Part shown: one piece after another, positions 8,091-16,044 of the stretch
Position numbering within the stretch: position 1 is the first letter of the stretch
How the letters are laid out: each line of letters begins with the position of its first letter
Assembly (NCBI GenBank): GCA_013373175.1
Contig: JABXII010000008.1
Coordinates: 62,001 to 126,000, forward strand
Direction: 5' to 3'
Source: Campylobacteraceae bacterium
GTDB lineage: Bacteria > Campylobacterota > Campylobacteria > Campylobacterales > Arcobacteraceae
Length of the DNA stretch: 64,000 nucleotides
Made by a program: the position numbers and the translations under genes
Notes under the pieces: model-generated
Database searches by the model: none
Seen by the model: only the letters and a program-made list of their open reading frames with translations
Told to the model about the DNA's origin: nothing

Positions 8091-8894
8091 ATGCCAAATA
8101 TGATTTATGGAACAGCATGGAAAAAAGAGAATACTGCTTCTTTAGTAGAAGAAGCACTTTTATGTGGTTTCAAAGCTATAGATACTGCTTGTCAACCAAA
8201 ACACTATAGAGAAGACTTAGTTGGTGTAGGATTAGAAAATGCCATAAAAAAAGGTATTGAAAGAAAAGATATTTTTATTCAAACAAAGTTTACTCCAATA
8301 GCAGGACAAGATAGAACAAATATGCCATATGAAGCTAGTGATGATATTTTAACTCAACTAGAAAAATCTTTTTATACCTCAAAACAAAATCTAAATGTAG
8401 ATTTTATAGACTCTTATCTTATTCATTCACCTTTTGCTCCATTAGAAGATTTAATTAAAGTATATAAAACTATGGAAGAGTTTGTAATCTCTGGTGAAGT
8501 TGGTCAAATAGGTATTTCCAACTGCTATGATTTAAACTTACTTGCATATCTTTATGATATAGCAAAGGTGAAACCAAAAGTTATACAAAATAGATTTTAT
8601 TCTGAGTCTGATTATGATAAAGAAATAAGAGAGTTTGCAAGACAAAAAGGTATTATGTATCAAGGTTTTTGGTCTCTTACTGCAAATCCACATTTACTAA
8701 AACTTGATGAGATACAAACATTAGCAAAAAACTATAAAAGAACAGTTCCTCAAATTTTTTATAAGTTCTTAAATCATATTGGAGTAACTCCTCTTAATGG
8801 AACTACTTCTAAAACTCATATGATAGAAGATTTAGATATAAAAAGTTTTTCTCTAGAAGAGGATGAAGTAAACTCAATACTTCGATATATATAA
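8091..8894 (+). CDS. aldo/keto reductase
   Basis: NADPH-dependent oxidoreductase with the aldo/keto reductase TIM barrel. Visible features are the early AIDTACQ (catalytic Asp), the YREDLVG segment that contains the catalytic Tyr, IFIQTKF with the Lys, and LIHSP with the His. The ORF track begins at a TTG (8085), but the ATG at 8091 is preferred because it sits 7 nt after AAAGGA. This gives 267 residues. It is the last gene of the run starting at 6202. The substrate is unknown. Confidence 0.87.
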   Translation: MPNMIYGTAWKKENTASLVEEALLCGFKAIDTACQPKHYREDLVGVGLENAIKKGIERKDIFIQTKFTPIAGQDRTNMPYEASDDILTQLEKSFYTSKQNLNVDFIDSYLIHSPFAPLEDLIKVYKTMEEFVISGEVGQIGISNCYDLNLLAYLYDIAKVKPKVIQNRFYSESDYDKEIREFARQKGIMYQGFWSLTANPHLLKLDEIQTLAKNYKRTVPQIFYKFLNHIGVTPLNGTTSKTHMIEDLDIKSFSLEEDEVNSILRYI

Positions 8895-8904
8895 GTAAAG
8901 AAAG

Positions 8905-9525
8905 CTATGAAGAAATTATAATATTTTGGTTTTTTAAATCTTTTCTAATCCGACTTAAATGAGTAGGTGAAATACCTAAATATGAAGCTATATAATACTT
9001 AGGAATTCTTTTTATAATGTTTTCAAAGTCTTTATTAAATTTTATATATCTTTGTTTGGCATTATCAAGAACAAGGGAAGAACTTATATCATCCTTTTCT
9101 AATACCCAATGTTTTTCTAAATAAAAAATATGGAAAAATTTTAAATCATCATATTTTTCTAAGAGTTTTCTATATTTATCATGTTTAATATCTATAACTA
9201 TTGAATCTTCTATTGCTTGAACAATTGCATTTATAGGTTTTTTATATAATAGTGCAACCATTGGTCCATAAAATTTAGTTTCCCAAAAAAACTTTCTTGT
9301 ATATTCTTCTGCTTTTTCATTAAAAGAAAATGTTCTAAATAAACCTTTATATACATAAGAAAAGGCATCTACTTTATCATAAAGTTCAAAGGCATATTTA
9401 TTTTTTTTTATTTCTTTTATTGTGCATATACTTTTAAACTCTTCCCAGGTTTTTTCAGAAATTGGATAATAAGAATCTAAAGTTTTTTTAAGAGAGTTAA
9501 ATATTTGTTCTGTATTTGTATTCAT
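8905..9525 (-). CDS. Crp/Fnr family regulator, copy 1
   Basis: A 206-residue protein with an N-terminal cyclic-nucleotide-binding-type beta barrel and a C-terminal winged HTH (YYIASYLGISPTHLSRIRKDL). The barrel lacks the Glu and Arg that contact cAMP in Crp (FYGPMVALLYKKPINAIVQA at that place), so it probably does not bind cAMP. The HTH resembles the Bacteroidota-type Crp-like regulators. It is divergent from an EamA transporter, its likely target. A close paralogue in the same arrangement lies at 13634-14236. Confidence 0.85.
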   Translation of the reverse strand: MNTNTEQIFNSLKKTLDSYYPISEKTWEEFKSICTIKEIKKNKYAFELYDKVDAFSYVYKGLFRTFSFNEKAEEYTRKFFWETKFYGPMVALLYKKPINAIVQAIEDSIVIDIKHDKYRKLLEKYDDLKFFHIFYLEKHWVLEKDDISSSLVLDNAKQRYIKFNKDFENIIKRIPKYYIASYLGISPTHLSRIRKDLKNQNIIISS

Positions 9526-9564
9526 TAGGTATCTTTAATATTTTAAAAAGGATATTATAAATTC

Positions 9565-9593
9565 ATTAAAAAATCAACCTATGTAAATGACAA
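9565..9593. promoter_or_regulatory. conserved 29-bp intergenic block, copy 1
   Basis: ATTAAAAAATCAAC[C]TATGTAAATGACAA, found 28/29 identical in the second Crp/EamA module (14275-14303) at the same place between divergent genes. Conservation in otherwise diverged spacers points to a regulator or polymerase binding site. Confidence 0.55.
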
Positions 9594-9634
9594 AATAATA
9601 TAATTTTGATAATCTGTATCAAAAAGGATATTTT

Positions 9635-10516
9635 ATGTCAAAAACATTATATGCACACATTTTAATTTTAATTGCAACGTTTATATCAGGAGGATCATTT
9701 TTAGTAGCTCAAAAATTATCAGGAATAATTAATCCTATTTCTATTAATTTATTAAGATTTTTAATAGCAACCTTAACTTTACTTCCTTTTATATTTTTAA
9801 AAAAAGAGTATAGAGTAAAACTTATTTCAACTTTTAAAAGAGCATTTATAATAAGTTTTTTTTACACATCATTTTTAATAGGAATGTTTATCTCTTTAGA
9901 GTATACAACGGCTTTAAATACAGGAGCAATATTTACCCTTGTTCCTTTACTTACGGCATTATTATCAATAATATTTTTTAAACAAAAAATTCCCAAAAAA
10001 CAATATATAGTATATCTCTTTGGAATTATTGGAACTTGTATTGTGGTATTTAAAGCAAATTTACAACTTCTTTTATCTCTTACTTTAAATAAAGGAGATA
10101 TATTTTTTCTTATATCTATTTTGTTTATATCTATGTATTCAATTTGTGCAAAATATTTTTATAAAGAAGATGATGAGTTATTTGTTTTAGTTTTCCTGAC
10201 CTTACTTGGTGGTTGCATTTGGATGTCACTTGCTTTAATTATATTCAATATACCTTTACAATGGGATAGAATCGATACAAAGGATTTTGTTTCCCTAGGA
10301 TACCTTAGTATCCCTGCAACATTGGTTACTGCTTATTTATATCAAAAATGTACAGTGATTTTAGGACCTAAGAAAATCATGGCTTATACTTATTTAACTC
10401 CTGCTTCTATTGCAATACTTATGTTTGTAGTGTCATCACAAGTTTTAAGTTATTGGGTAATTATGGGGATATTAATATCTACTTTTGCCACAATAATACT
10501 TTTAATAAAAAGTTAA
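9635..10516 (+). CDS. EamA/DMT family transporter, copy 1
   Basis: Inner-membrane drug/metabolite transporter of 293 residues with about ten TM helices in two EamA repeats. The first repeat shows SGGSFLVAQKLSGIINPISINLLRF and the typical EYTTALNTGAIFTLVPLLTALLS. A good AAGGA site precedes the ATG. It is divergent from a Crp-like regulator, and the whole pair is repeated at 13634-15230. The direction is probably export; the substrate is unknown. Confidence 0.88.
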   Translation: MSKTLYAHILILIATFISGGSFLVAQKLSGIINPISINLLRFLIATLTLLPFIFLKKEYRVKLISTFKRAFIISFFYTSFLIGMFISLEYTTALNTGAIFTLVPLLTALLSIIFFKQKIPKKQYIVYLFGIIGTCIVVFKANLQLLLSLTLNKGDIFFLISILFISMYSICAKYFYKEDDELFVLVFLTLLGGCIWMSLALIIFNIPLQWDRIDTKDFVSLGYLSIPATLVTAYLYQKCTVILGPKKIMAYTYLTPASIAILMFVVSSQVLSYWVIMGILISTFATIILLIKS

Positions 10517-10563
10517 ATATAAGATGGCTTTTTGACAAATTTATCACAAAAGGCGTTTTATTG

Positions 10564-10569
10564 TATAAT
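10564..10569 (+). promoter_or_regulatory. -10 box of yjdM
   Basis: TATAAT 31 bp before the start codon. No convincing -35 lies at 17 bp; a TTGACA at 10532 is too far away. Confidence 0.45.
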
Positions 10570-10599
10570 ACGCTTTTAAATAAAAGTTAAAGGAAATAA

Positions 10600-10950
10600 A
10601 TGGAGCAATTACCAAATTGTCCTAAGTGTAATAGTGAATATACTTATGAAGACGGAAGTTTATTAATTTGTCCTGAGTGTGCGCACGAATGGTCTAAAGA
10701 TGCAGTTGAAACTGAAGATGAAGATACACTAGTAGTAAAAGATGCAAATGGTACGATTTTACAAGATGGAGATGATGTAACAGTTATCAAAGATCTTAAA
10801 GTAAAAGGAAGCTCTTCTGGAATTAAAGTTGGTACAAAAGTAAAAGGTATCAGACTTGTAGATGGAAATGACGGTCATAATATTGACTGTAAAATTTCTG
10901 GTGTTGGAGCAATCAAACTAAAACAAGAGTTTGTTAAAAAATCAAATTAA
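10600..10950 (+). CDS. yjdM: YjdM/PhnA zinc-ribbon protein
   Basis: A 116-residue protein of the YjdM (formerly PhnA) family. A zinc ribbon with four Cys (CPKC ... CPEC, residues 8-27) is followed by the C-terminal SH3-like barrel with KDLKVKGSS and IDCKIDG-type strands. Despite the old name phnA it is not the phosphonoacetate hydrolase, and its function is not established. It stands alone with its own promoter and a strong terminator. Confidence 0.9.
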   Translation: MEQLPNCPKCNSEYTYEDGSLLICPECAHEWSKDAVETEDEDTLVVKDANGTILQDGDDVTVIKDLKVKGSSSGIKVGTKVKGIRLVDGNDGHNIDCKISGVGAIKLKQEFVKKSN

Positions 10951-10952
10951 TA

Positions 10953-10978
10953 AAATGAGAGTTTAATTACTCTCATTT
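10953..10978. terminator. bidirectional terminator
   Basis: Perfect 10-bp stem AAATGAGAGT / ACTCTCATTT with a 6-nt loop between converging yjdM and ynfA. The A-rich and T-rich flanks allow use from both sides. Confidence 0.75.
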
Positions 10979-11318
10979 ATATACTACTTATAGCTTTTTG
11001 ATTTCCCAAAAGAATAATACAAATTCCTGCAAATACTACAAGTGAACCTATAATATCCCATTTATTAAAAGCTTGTTTTTCTACTAAAAATAGCCAAGCC
11101 AAAGAAGAGATAATATAAATACCTCCATATATAGCATAAGCTCGTCCTGCAAACTCTAAATTTACTCTTGTAAGTAAGTAAGCAAATAAAATTAAAGACA
11201 AAACTCCTGTAAAAAGCCAAAGAGATGATTTATCAAGTTTAAAAACCATCCAAAAACTATAGCATCCTAATATTTCAAAAAATGCTGCTAAAAAATATAT
11301 TGCAAACTCTAAACCCAA
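10977..11318 (-). CDS. ynfA: YnfA family membrane protein
   Basis: A 113-residue inner-membrane protein of UPF0060/YnfA with four TM helices. It matches the family at AAFFEILGCYSFW, GRAYAIYGGIYIISSLAWL and the C-terminal GSLVVFAGICIILLG. YnfA-type proteins are related to small multidrug resistance pumps. The start is a TTG, supported by GGAG five bases upstream and by alignment of the N-terminus with the family. Confidence 0.88.
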   Translation of the reverse strand: MGLEFAIYFLAAFFEILGCYSFWMVFKLDKSSLWLFTGVLSLILFAYLLTRVNLEFAGRAYAIYGGIYIISSLAWLFLVEKQAFNKWDIIGSLVVFAGICIILLGNQKAISSI

Positions 11319-11406
11319 AGTAACTCCAAAAGATTTTATTATTAGTATTGAATATCATTACTAAATTGAACTTTAGTTAAAAACCTTTTAAAAGCTACTA
11401 AAACTA

Positions 11407-12753
11407 TTATCCTATATATTTCATCCAATAAAATTCTAAAGGATATAAAAAGACTATAGTTATAATAGCTAATAGTAATACTACTTTTAACATATGTTTT
11501 TGTTTCATTCCTGATAAAGCAAGTCCTACTGCTAAAGGAGGAGCTTGAAAAGGAAAATAAACATTAGAAAAAGCAGCAACTTGCATCATAAAGATTTCAT
11601 TTAATGAAAAACCACTTATATTGCTTAGGTGTTCTGCCATTGGTGTAAAAATAGCTGGAATAGTTGGTTGGGTGATAATAATTCCATTTAAAGACATCAA
11701 AGTAGTGATTTTTATATAATCAAGTAGTTCATACTTTGAAGGCTCGTATAGATTTGTGATACTAAGTAGGCTTTCTTTTATAAACTCATTATTTGCAACA
11801 ATACTTCCAAGACTAATAATAGCAGCTACAAAAATCAAGGAAGAGAAGTTGATACTATTTATATCTTTACTTTTTATGATATTTATACTTGGATATGCTA
11901 AAAATAGAACTCCAACCATAGCAATTACACTAGGTGAGATTTTATGAATAAAGTCTGTTAACCAAAATAGAAGCATGATAGATAAAGTTATCATAACTAT
12001 TTTTTCATTTTTACTAAAAGAACTATTCTCTTTTTCTAGTTTGTTATGTTTTATATTATCTTTAAAAAATAAGTATATTAAAGAAACGATTATAATGTTT
12101 TTTAACAAACCTAAAACAAAGAAGTTTGATAAAAGGTAATGAGAAAATAAAAGCTCAAAATCATATATTTCTTTTGTAAGTCCACTTAATATCATGTTTG
12201 GAACATTTGCAGGCAAAACAGTAAAAGCTGGAATCGAAGTACAAAGTATAAAGCTTAGTAAAATACCAATATAACCTTTGTCTTTTTCCTCAAAACCAAA
12301 AGCTTTTGCAATTGTTATAGCTAAAGGTACTAATAAAACAACTCTAACTACACTAGAAGGCATTAAAAAGCTAAATGCCATACAGAATACAGAAATAAAA
12401 ATTAAAAGCTTTAAATAGCTAATATTATTGATTATAGAAAAGAAATTAGAAAATCTATTGTTTAGATTTACATTTTTAATAGCAGTTGCAATTAACATAC
12501 CAGAGAAAACTAACCAAAAAGCAGAAGAAGAGAAACCAGAAAAGATTATCTCTTTAGGGCTTAGTGCAAATATCAAACAAGTAAATAAAAATATTAGTGA
12601 TGAAAAATATAGAGGTATTATATTTGTTGCCCAATAAGCAATAGTAGAAAGAATCAAAGTAATTAGTATTAGATCTTTTGTTTCATTAATAAAGTTATTT
12701 AAAATAAAATATAGAAATATAGGAATACAAATAAAAACAATATTTTTTAACAT
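11407..12753 (-). CDS. SLC13/DASS family anion transporter
   Basis: A 448-residue membrane protein with about 11-12 hydrophobic segments of the sodium:dicarboxylate/sulfate (DASS, CitT-like) type. Family hallmarks include the FWLVFSGMLIATAI region, FLMPSSVVRVVLLVPLA with the Ser/Pro/Val-rich loop, and the symmetric late segment LNGIIITQPTIPAIFTPMAEHLS. The exact anion (dicarboxylate, tricarboxylate or sulfate) cannot be read. An AAGGA precedes the start. It lies 71 bp downstream of the AraC regulator on the same strand, which may control it. Confidence 0.82.
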   Translation of the reverse strand: MLKNIVFICIPIFLYFILNNFINETKDLILITLILSTIAYWATNIIPLYFSSLIFLFTCLIFALSPKEIIFSGFSSSAFWLVFSGMLIATAIKNVNLNNRFSNFFSIINNISYLKLLIFISVFCMAFSFLMPSSVVRVVLLVPLAITIAKAFGFEEKDKGYIGILLSFILCTSIPAFTVLPANVPNMILSGLTKEIYDFELLFSHYLLSNFFVLGLLKNIIIVSLIYLFFKDNIKHNKLEKENSSFSKNEKIVMITLSIMLLFWLTDFIHKISPSVIAMVGVLFLAYPSINIIKSKDINSINFSSLIFVAAIISLGSIVANNEFIKESLLSITNLYEPSKYELLDYIKITTLMSLNGIIITQPTIPAIFTPMAEHLSNISGFSLNEIFMMQVAAFSNVYFPFQAPPLAVGLALSGMKQKHMLKVVLLLAIITIVFLYPLEFYWMKYIG

Positions 12754-12782
12754 AAGAGTTTTCCTTTTGTTTTTGTAGGATT

Positions 12783-12795
12783 TTATCTAAGATAA
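12783..12795. promoter_or_regulatory. 13-bp palindrome between araC-like gene and SLC13 gene
   Basis: TTATCTAAGATAA is a perfect palindrome about 30 bp upstream of the SLC13 start in a 71-bp gap. It could be an operator or a weak hairpin; there is no T-tract to support termination. Confidence 0.3.
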
Positions 12796-12824
12796 GAATT
12801 TCTGTATTGTAATATTTTGTACAA

Positions 12825-13634
12825 TTATGAAATATTTTTAAAATTTGTTGGTGTGATTCCATGATATTTTTTAAACTCTTTTGTAAAGTGTGATTGGTCA
12901 TAAAAACCACATTCTTGTGCAATAGAACTTAAAGATTCATACTCTTTTAAAAGTGTTGTCGCCTTTGAAACTCTTAAAAAGTTTATAAAACTTTGTGGTG
13001 TAAGACCTATTGTTTTTGAGAAGGTTCTATGAAAATAATATGGATTCATCTTCATAACCTCAGCCATTTTGTAAAAGTTCAACTCTTTTAATTCATAGTC
13101 TTCTTCTTTTAGGTATTTAAAAAGTAGTTCAAATTTTTCATTTTCTATTGTTTTGATTTTTTCTTTGTATGTCATGTATTTTTCACAAAGTAAAGTTATA
13201 AAGTTTATTATCTCTTCTGAAATTAATTTTTCTGAATGTAAAGTTGTTTTTATAAGCTCTTCTAAGTAGTCAAATAACATCTCATCTTTTATGAAATACT
13301 CTTTAAAAGTATAGTTACTTTTAGAACAAATACTACTAGCAATACTTTCAAAAAACTCCTTTGGAATAAAACAAGTTAAAAAACTCCATTTCCCTTCGAT
13401 ATTATAAGAAGTACAAGAATGAACTGTATTAGGTGGTATAATAAATAGCATTTTTTCTTTTACTTCATTCTCTTTATTATCCATAGAAAATACACCTTTG
13501 CCTTCAATACAAAGTCCAACCATATAATTATCTTCATGTATATGTTTAGCAAAGGAGTGCTTTTTATTAATATGCTTAAAAATAAGTTTGTGTTTATTGA
13601 AAGCAATCTCTTTCATAATAGAGTGTTTAATCAT
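12825..13634 (-). CDS. AraC family transcriptional regulator
   Basis: A 269-residue regulator with an N-terminal cupin sensor (about 10-100, with KHIHEDNYMVGLCIEGKG and FIIPPNTVHSC) and two C-terminal HTH motifs (MAEVMKMNPYYFHRTFSKTIGLTP and SSIAQECGFYDQSHFTKEFKKYHGITP). Its start overlaps the stop of the upstream Crp-like gene by one base (TAATG), so the two are translationally coupled. Coupling suggests joint control of the EamA exporter or the downstream SLC13 gene. The ligand is unknown. Confidence 0.9.
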   Translation of the reverse strand: MIKHSIMKEIAFNKHKLIFKHINKKHSFAKHIHEDNYMVGLCIEGKGVFSMDNKENEVKEKMLFIIPPNTVHSCTSYNIEGKWSFLTCFIPKEFFESIASSICSKSNYTFKEYFIKDEMLFDYLEELIKTTLHSEKLISEEIINFITLLCEKYMTYKEKIKTIENEKFELLFKYLKEEDYELKELNFYKMAEVMKMNPYYFHRTFSKTIGLTPQSFINFLRVSKATTLLKEYESLSSIAQECGFYDQSHFTKEFKKYHGITPTNFKNIS

Positions 13635-14236
13635 TATTTACTCTTTAAGGATTTTCTTATTCTACTAAGATGTGTAGGTGAGATACCTAAGTATGAAGCT
13701 ATATGGTGTTGTGATAATCTTGGTAAGATATGTTCAAACTCTTTTAAAAACCTTTCATATCTAACTTGGGCATCTTCTAATACTAAAGCATAAGTATTAT
13801 GGTCTTTTTGAATTATCCAGTGTTTTTCTATATATAAAATATGATACATCTTCAAATCTTCATACTTTACTAAAAGCTCTCTATATTTTGTATGATTTAT
13901 ATCTATAACTATAGAGTCTTCAATAGCTTGAACCGATGAGGTATTTTCAGTATTTGAAAGAAGTGCAACCATTGGACCATAAAATCTAGTTTCCCAAAAG
14001 AAGTTTTTAGTGTATTCTTCTCCATGTTCATTTGTAGCAAAAGTTCTAAAGAGACCTTTATAAACAAAAGAGATTGCATCAACTTTATCATATAGCTCAA
14101 AGGCATAGTCATTTTTTTTGATTTCTTTTATAGTACATATATTTTTAAAGTCATTCCAAGTTGTATCAGAAATTTTAGTATAAGAATCCATGGTATTTTT
14201 TAATAAGTCAAAAATTTCATTTTTATTTATATTCAT
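13634..14236 (-). CDS. Crp/Fnr family regulator, copy 2
   Basis: A 200-residue paralogue of the regulator at 8905-9525, with the same barrel and HTH (HHIASYLGISPTHLSRIRKSL) and long identical stretches such as AFELYDKVDA and FYGPMVALL. The cAMP-contact residues are missing here too. It is divergent from the second EamA transporter and coupled to a downstream AraC gene, which copy 1 lacks. Confidence 0.85.
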   Translation of the reverse strand: MNINKNEIFDLLKNTMDSYTKISDTTWNDFKNICTIKEIKKNDYAFELYDKVDAISFVYKGLFRTFATNEHGEEYTKNFFWETRFYGPMVALLSNTENTSSVQAIEDSIVIDINHTKYRELLVKYEDLKMYHILYIEKHWIIQKDHNTYALVLEDAQVRYERFLKEFEHILPRLSQHHIASYLGISPTHLSRIRKSLKSK

Positions 14237-14274
14237 ATTGTCTCATATTTTTTTGCAAAGAATAGTATATATTT

Positions 14275-14303
14275 ATTAAAAAATCAACATATGTAAATGA
14301 CAA
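14275..14303. promoter_or_regulatory. conserved 29-bp intergenic block, copy 2
   Basis: Same block as 9565-9593 with a single change (CAACAT for CAACCT). It sits about 40 bp from each start codon in a gap that is otherwise different. Confidence 0.55.
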
Positions 14304-14345
14304 GAAGAAATTATTCTAATAATCTTCCATAAAAAAAGGAAGAAT

Positions 14346-15230
14346 ATGTCAAAAGAGTTAAACTCTCATCTTATTATTTTATTTGCTACTTTTTTAGTAG
14401 CAGGTTCATTTATAGTTTCTCAAAAGTTATCAGGAATAATCGACCCAATCTCAATCACACTTCTTAGATTTGTAATAGCTTCTATTGTTCTAGCTCCAAT
14501 AGTATTATTAAAAAAACAATTTAGAGAAAGAATAAATACAACATTTAAAAGGGCTATGATTATTAGTCTTTTTTACTCTTTATACTTTATTGGACTATTT
14601 AAGTCTTTAGAATATACAACAGCACTTAATACAGGTACACTATTTACACTTGTTCCTTTACTTACAGCTATAATCTCTATTTTTGTATTTAAACAAAAGA
14701 TTCCATCGAAGCAATATTTAGTTTACTTTTTAGGGATAGTTGGAACTTGTATTGTTGTTTTTAAAGGAAGTTTACAAATGTTTTTATCACTTGCATTAAA
14801 TCAAGGTGATATATTATTTTTAGCTTCTATTTTATGTATGGCTTTATACTCTGTATGTGCAAAATATTTTCATAAAGAAGATGATAAGTTAGTAGTGCTA
14901 GTGTTTTTAACACTTGTAGGAGGATGTATATGGATGAGTATTGCTTTAATAGCTTTTAATATCCCTTTAGAATGGAATAAAATAAATAGTTCTCAGTTTT
15001 TATCAATGGCTTATTTAAGTATTGCTGCTACTTTAGTAACCTCATATCTTTATCAAAAAGGAACAATAGTTTTAGGACCTAAAAAAGTGATGTCCTATGT
15101 GTATCTAAACCCAGCAGCTATTGCAGTACTTTTATTAGTGTTTGAATTCAAGCTTATAAATATTTGGATGATAGTAGGGATTTTAATTTCTTCTTTTGCT
15201 ACTTTAGTTTTATTAAGAAATAAAAACTAA
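14346..15230 (+). CDS. EamA/DMT family transporter, copy 2
   Basis: A 294-residue, ten-TM drug/metabolite transporter clearly paralogous to 9635-10516 along its whole length (for example EYTTALNTGTLFTLVPLLTA, DILFLASILCMALYSVCAKYF, VLGPKKVMSYVYLNPAA). An AAGGA site precedes the ATG. The copies have diverged enough to suggest an old duplication with possible change of substrate. Confidence 0.88.
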   Translation: MSKELNSHLIILFATFLVAGSFIVSQKLSGIIDPISITLLRFVIASIVLAPIVLLKKQFRERINTTFKRAMIISLFYSLYFIGLFKSLEYTTALNTGTLFTLVPLLTAIISIFVFKQKIPSKQYLVYFLGIVGTCIVVFKGSLQMFLSLALNQGDILFLASILCMALYSVCAKYFHKEDDKLVVLVFLTLVGGCIWMSIALIAFNIPLEWNKINSSQFLSMAYLSIAATLVTSYLYQKGTIVLGPKKVMSYVYLNPAAIAVLLLVFEFKLINIWMIVGILISSFATLVLLRNKN

Positions 15231-15233
15231 TAA

Positions 15234-15261
15234 ATAGAGGAGATTATAAAATCTCTTCTAT
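15234..15261. terminator. hairpin between eamA copy 2 and ABC gene
   Basis: Stem ATAGAGGAGAT / ATCTCTTCTAT (one G-T pair) with a 6-nt loop at the convergent ends. It overlaps the last codons of the ABC gene. Confidence 0.45.
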
Positions 15262-16032
15262 AAAGTATCTATTGTTTTTTTCATTTACTTGGATTTTTGT
15301 ATCAAATATTGTAGATAAGTTTTCACTTGTAAGTAACTCTTCTTTTTTACCTTGTTTATAGATTGTATTATTATGAATTAGTGCAATATTATCTATCTCT
15401 TCAAATATCTCTTCTAAATGGTGAGTTACTAAAATAATACTGGCTTCTTTTGAAAGTTTTTTAAGCATTTTAATAAAGTTTATTTGTGCTTTTATATCTA
15501 AGCCAACTGTTGGCTCATCAAGAATAAATGCCTTTGGACTATGAATTAAAGCTCGTCCTACAATACACTTTCTAAGTTCTCCTGTTGACATCTCATTTAC
15601 TTTTTTATCTTTTAAATGTTCAATTTCAAGAAAACTCATAACCTCTTTTGCTTTATTTAATTGTTCTTGTGAAAAGTCTTGGAAAGTATAAACTCCTATA
15701 GAACTATAGTGACCACTTAATACAACATTATATCCTATTAAAAAACTTCCTTCTTTTGCAAAGTAGTTATGTAAATCATTAGTGATAATACCTAGACTTT
15801 TTCTTAGTTCAAAAACAGAATAAATTGACTTACCCAAAATCTCTTTTTTAAACTTTGAAGTTCTTCTTGGATGAATCTCAGATTGAATAAGTTTCATAAG
15901 TGTAGATTTTCCAGAACCATTTGCACCTAAAATAGCCCAATGTTCTTTCTGTTTTATTTTTAAATTTATATCTTTTAGTACAATTTTCTCATCATATCCT
16001 ACATTAATATTTTCAAAATCTATAATATTCAT
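15244..16032 (-). CDS. ABC transporter ATP-binding protein (YlmA/ModF-like)
   Basis: A 262-residue single ATPase domain. Walker A is GANGSGKST (about residues 37-45), the signature is MSTGELRKC, and Walker B plus D-loop are AFILDEPTVGLD, followed by the switch His in LVTHHLEE. No permease or binding protein is encoded nearby, so the partner is elsewhere or the protein acts alone, as proposed for the YlmA/ModF-like group. It lies 12 bp downstream of the first MocR regulator on the same strand and is probably co-transcribed with it. Confidence 0.8.
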   Translation of the reverse strand: MNIIDFENINVGYDEKIVLKDINLKIKQKEHWAILGANGSGKSTLMKLIQSEIHPRRTSKFKKEILGKSIYSVFELRKSLGIITNDLHNYFAKEGSFLIGYNVVLSGHYSSIGVYTFQDFSQEQLNKAKEVMSFLEIEHLKDKKVNEMSTGELRKCIVGRALIHSPKAFILDEPTVGLDIKAQINFIKMLKKLSKEASIILVTHHLEEIFEEIDNIALIHNNTIYKQGKKEELLTSENLSTIFDTKIQVNEKNNRYFIEEIL

Positions 16033-16044
16033 GTGAAAATCCTT

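Noticed and set aside
12695-12922. 75-residue minus-strand ORF spanning the araC-like gene end and the SLC13 start
   Set aside because: Different frame over two well-supported genes; composition typical of out-of-frame reading.
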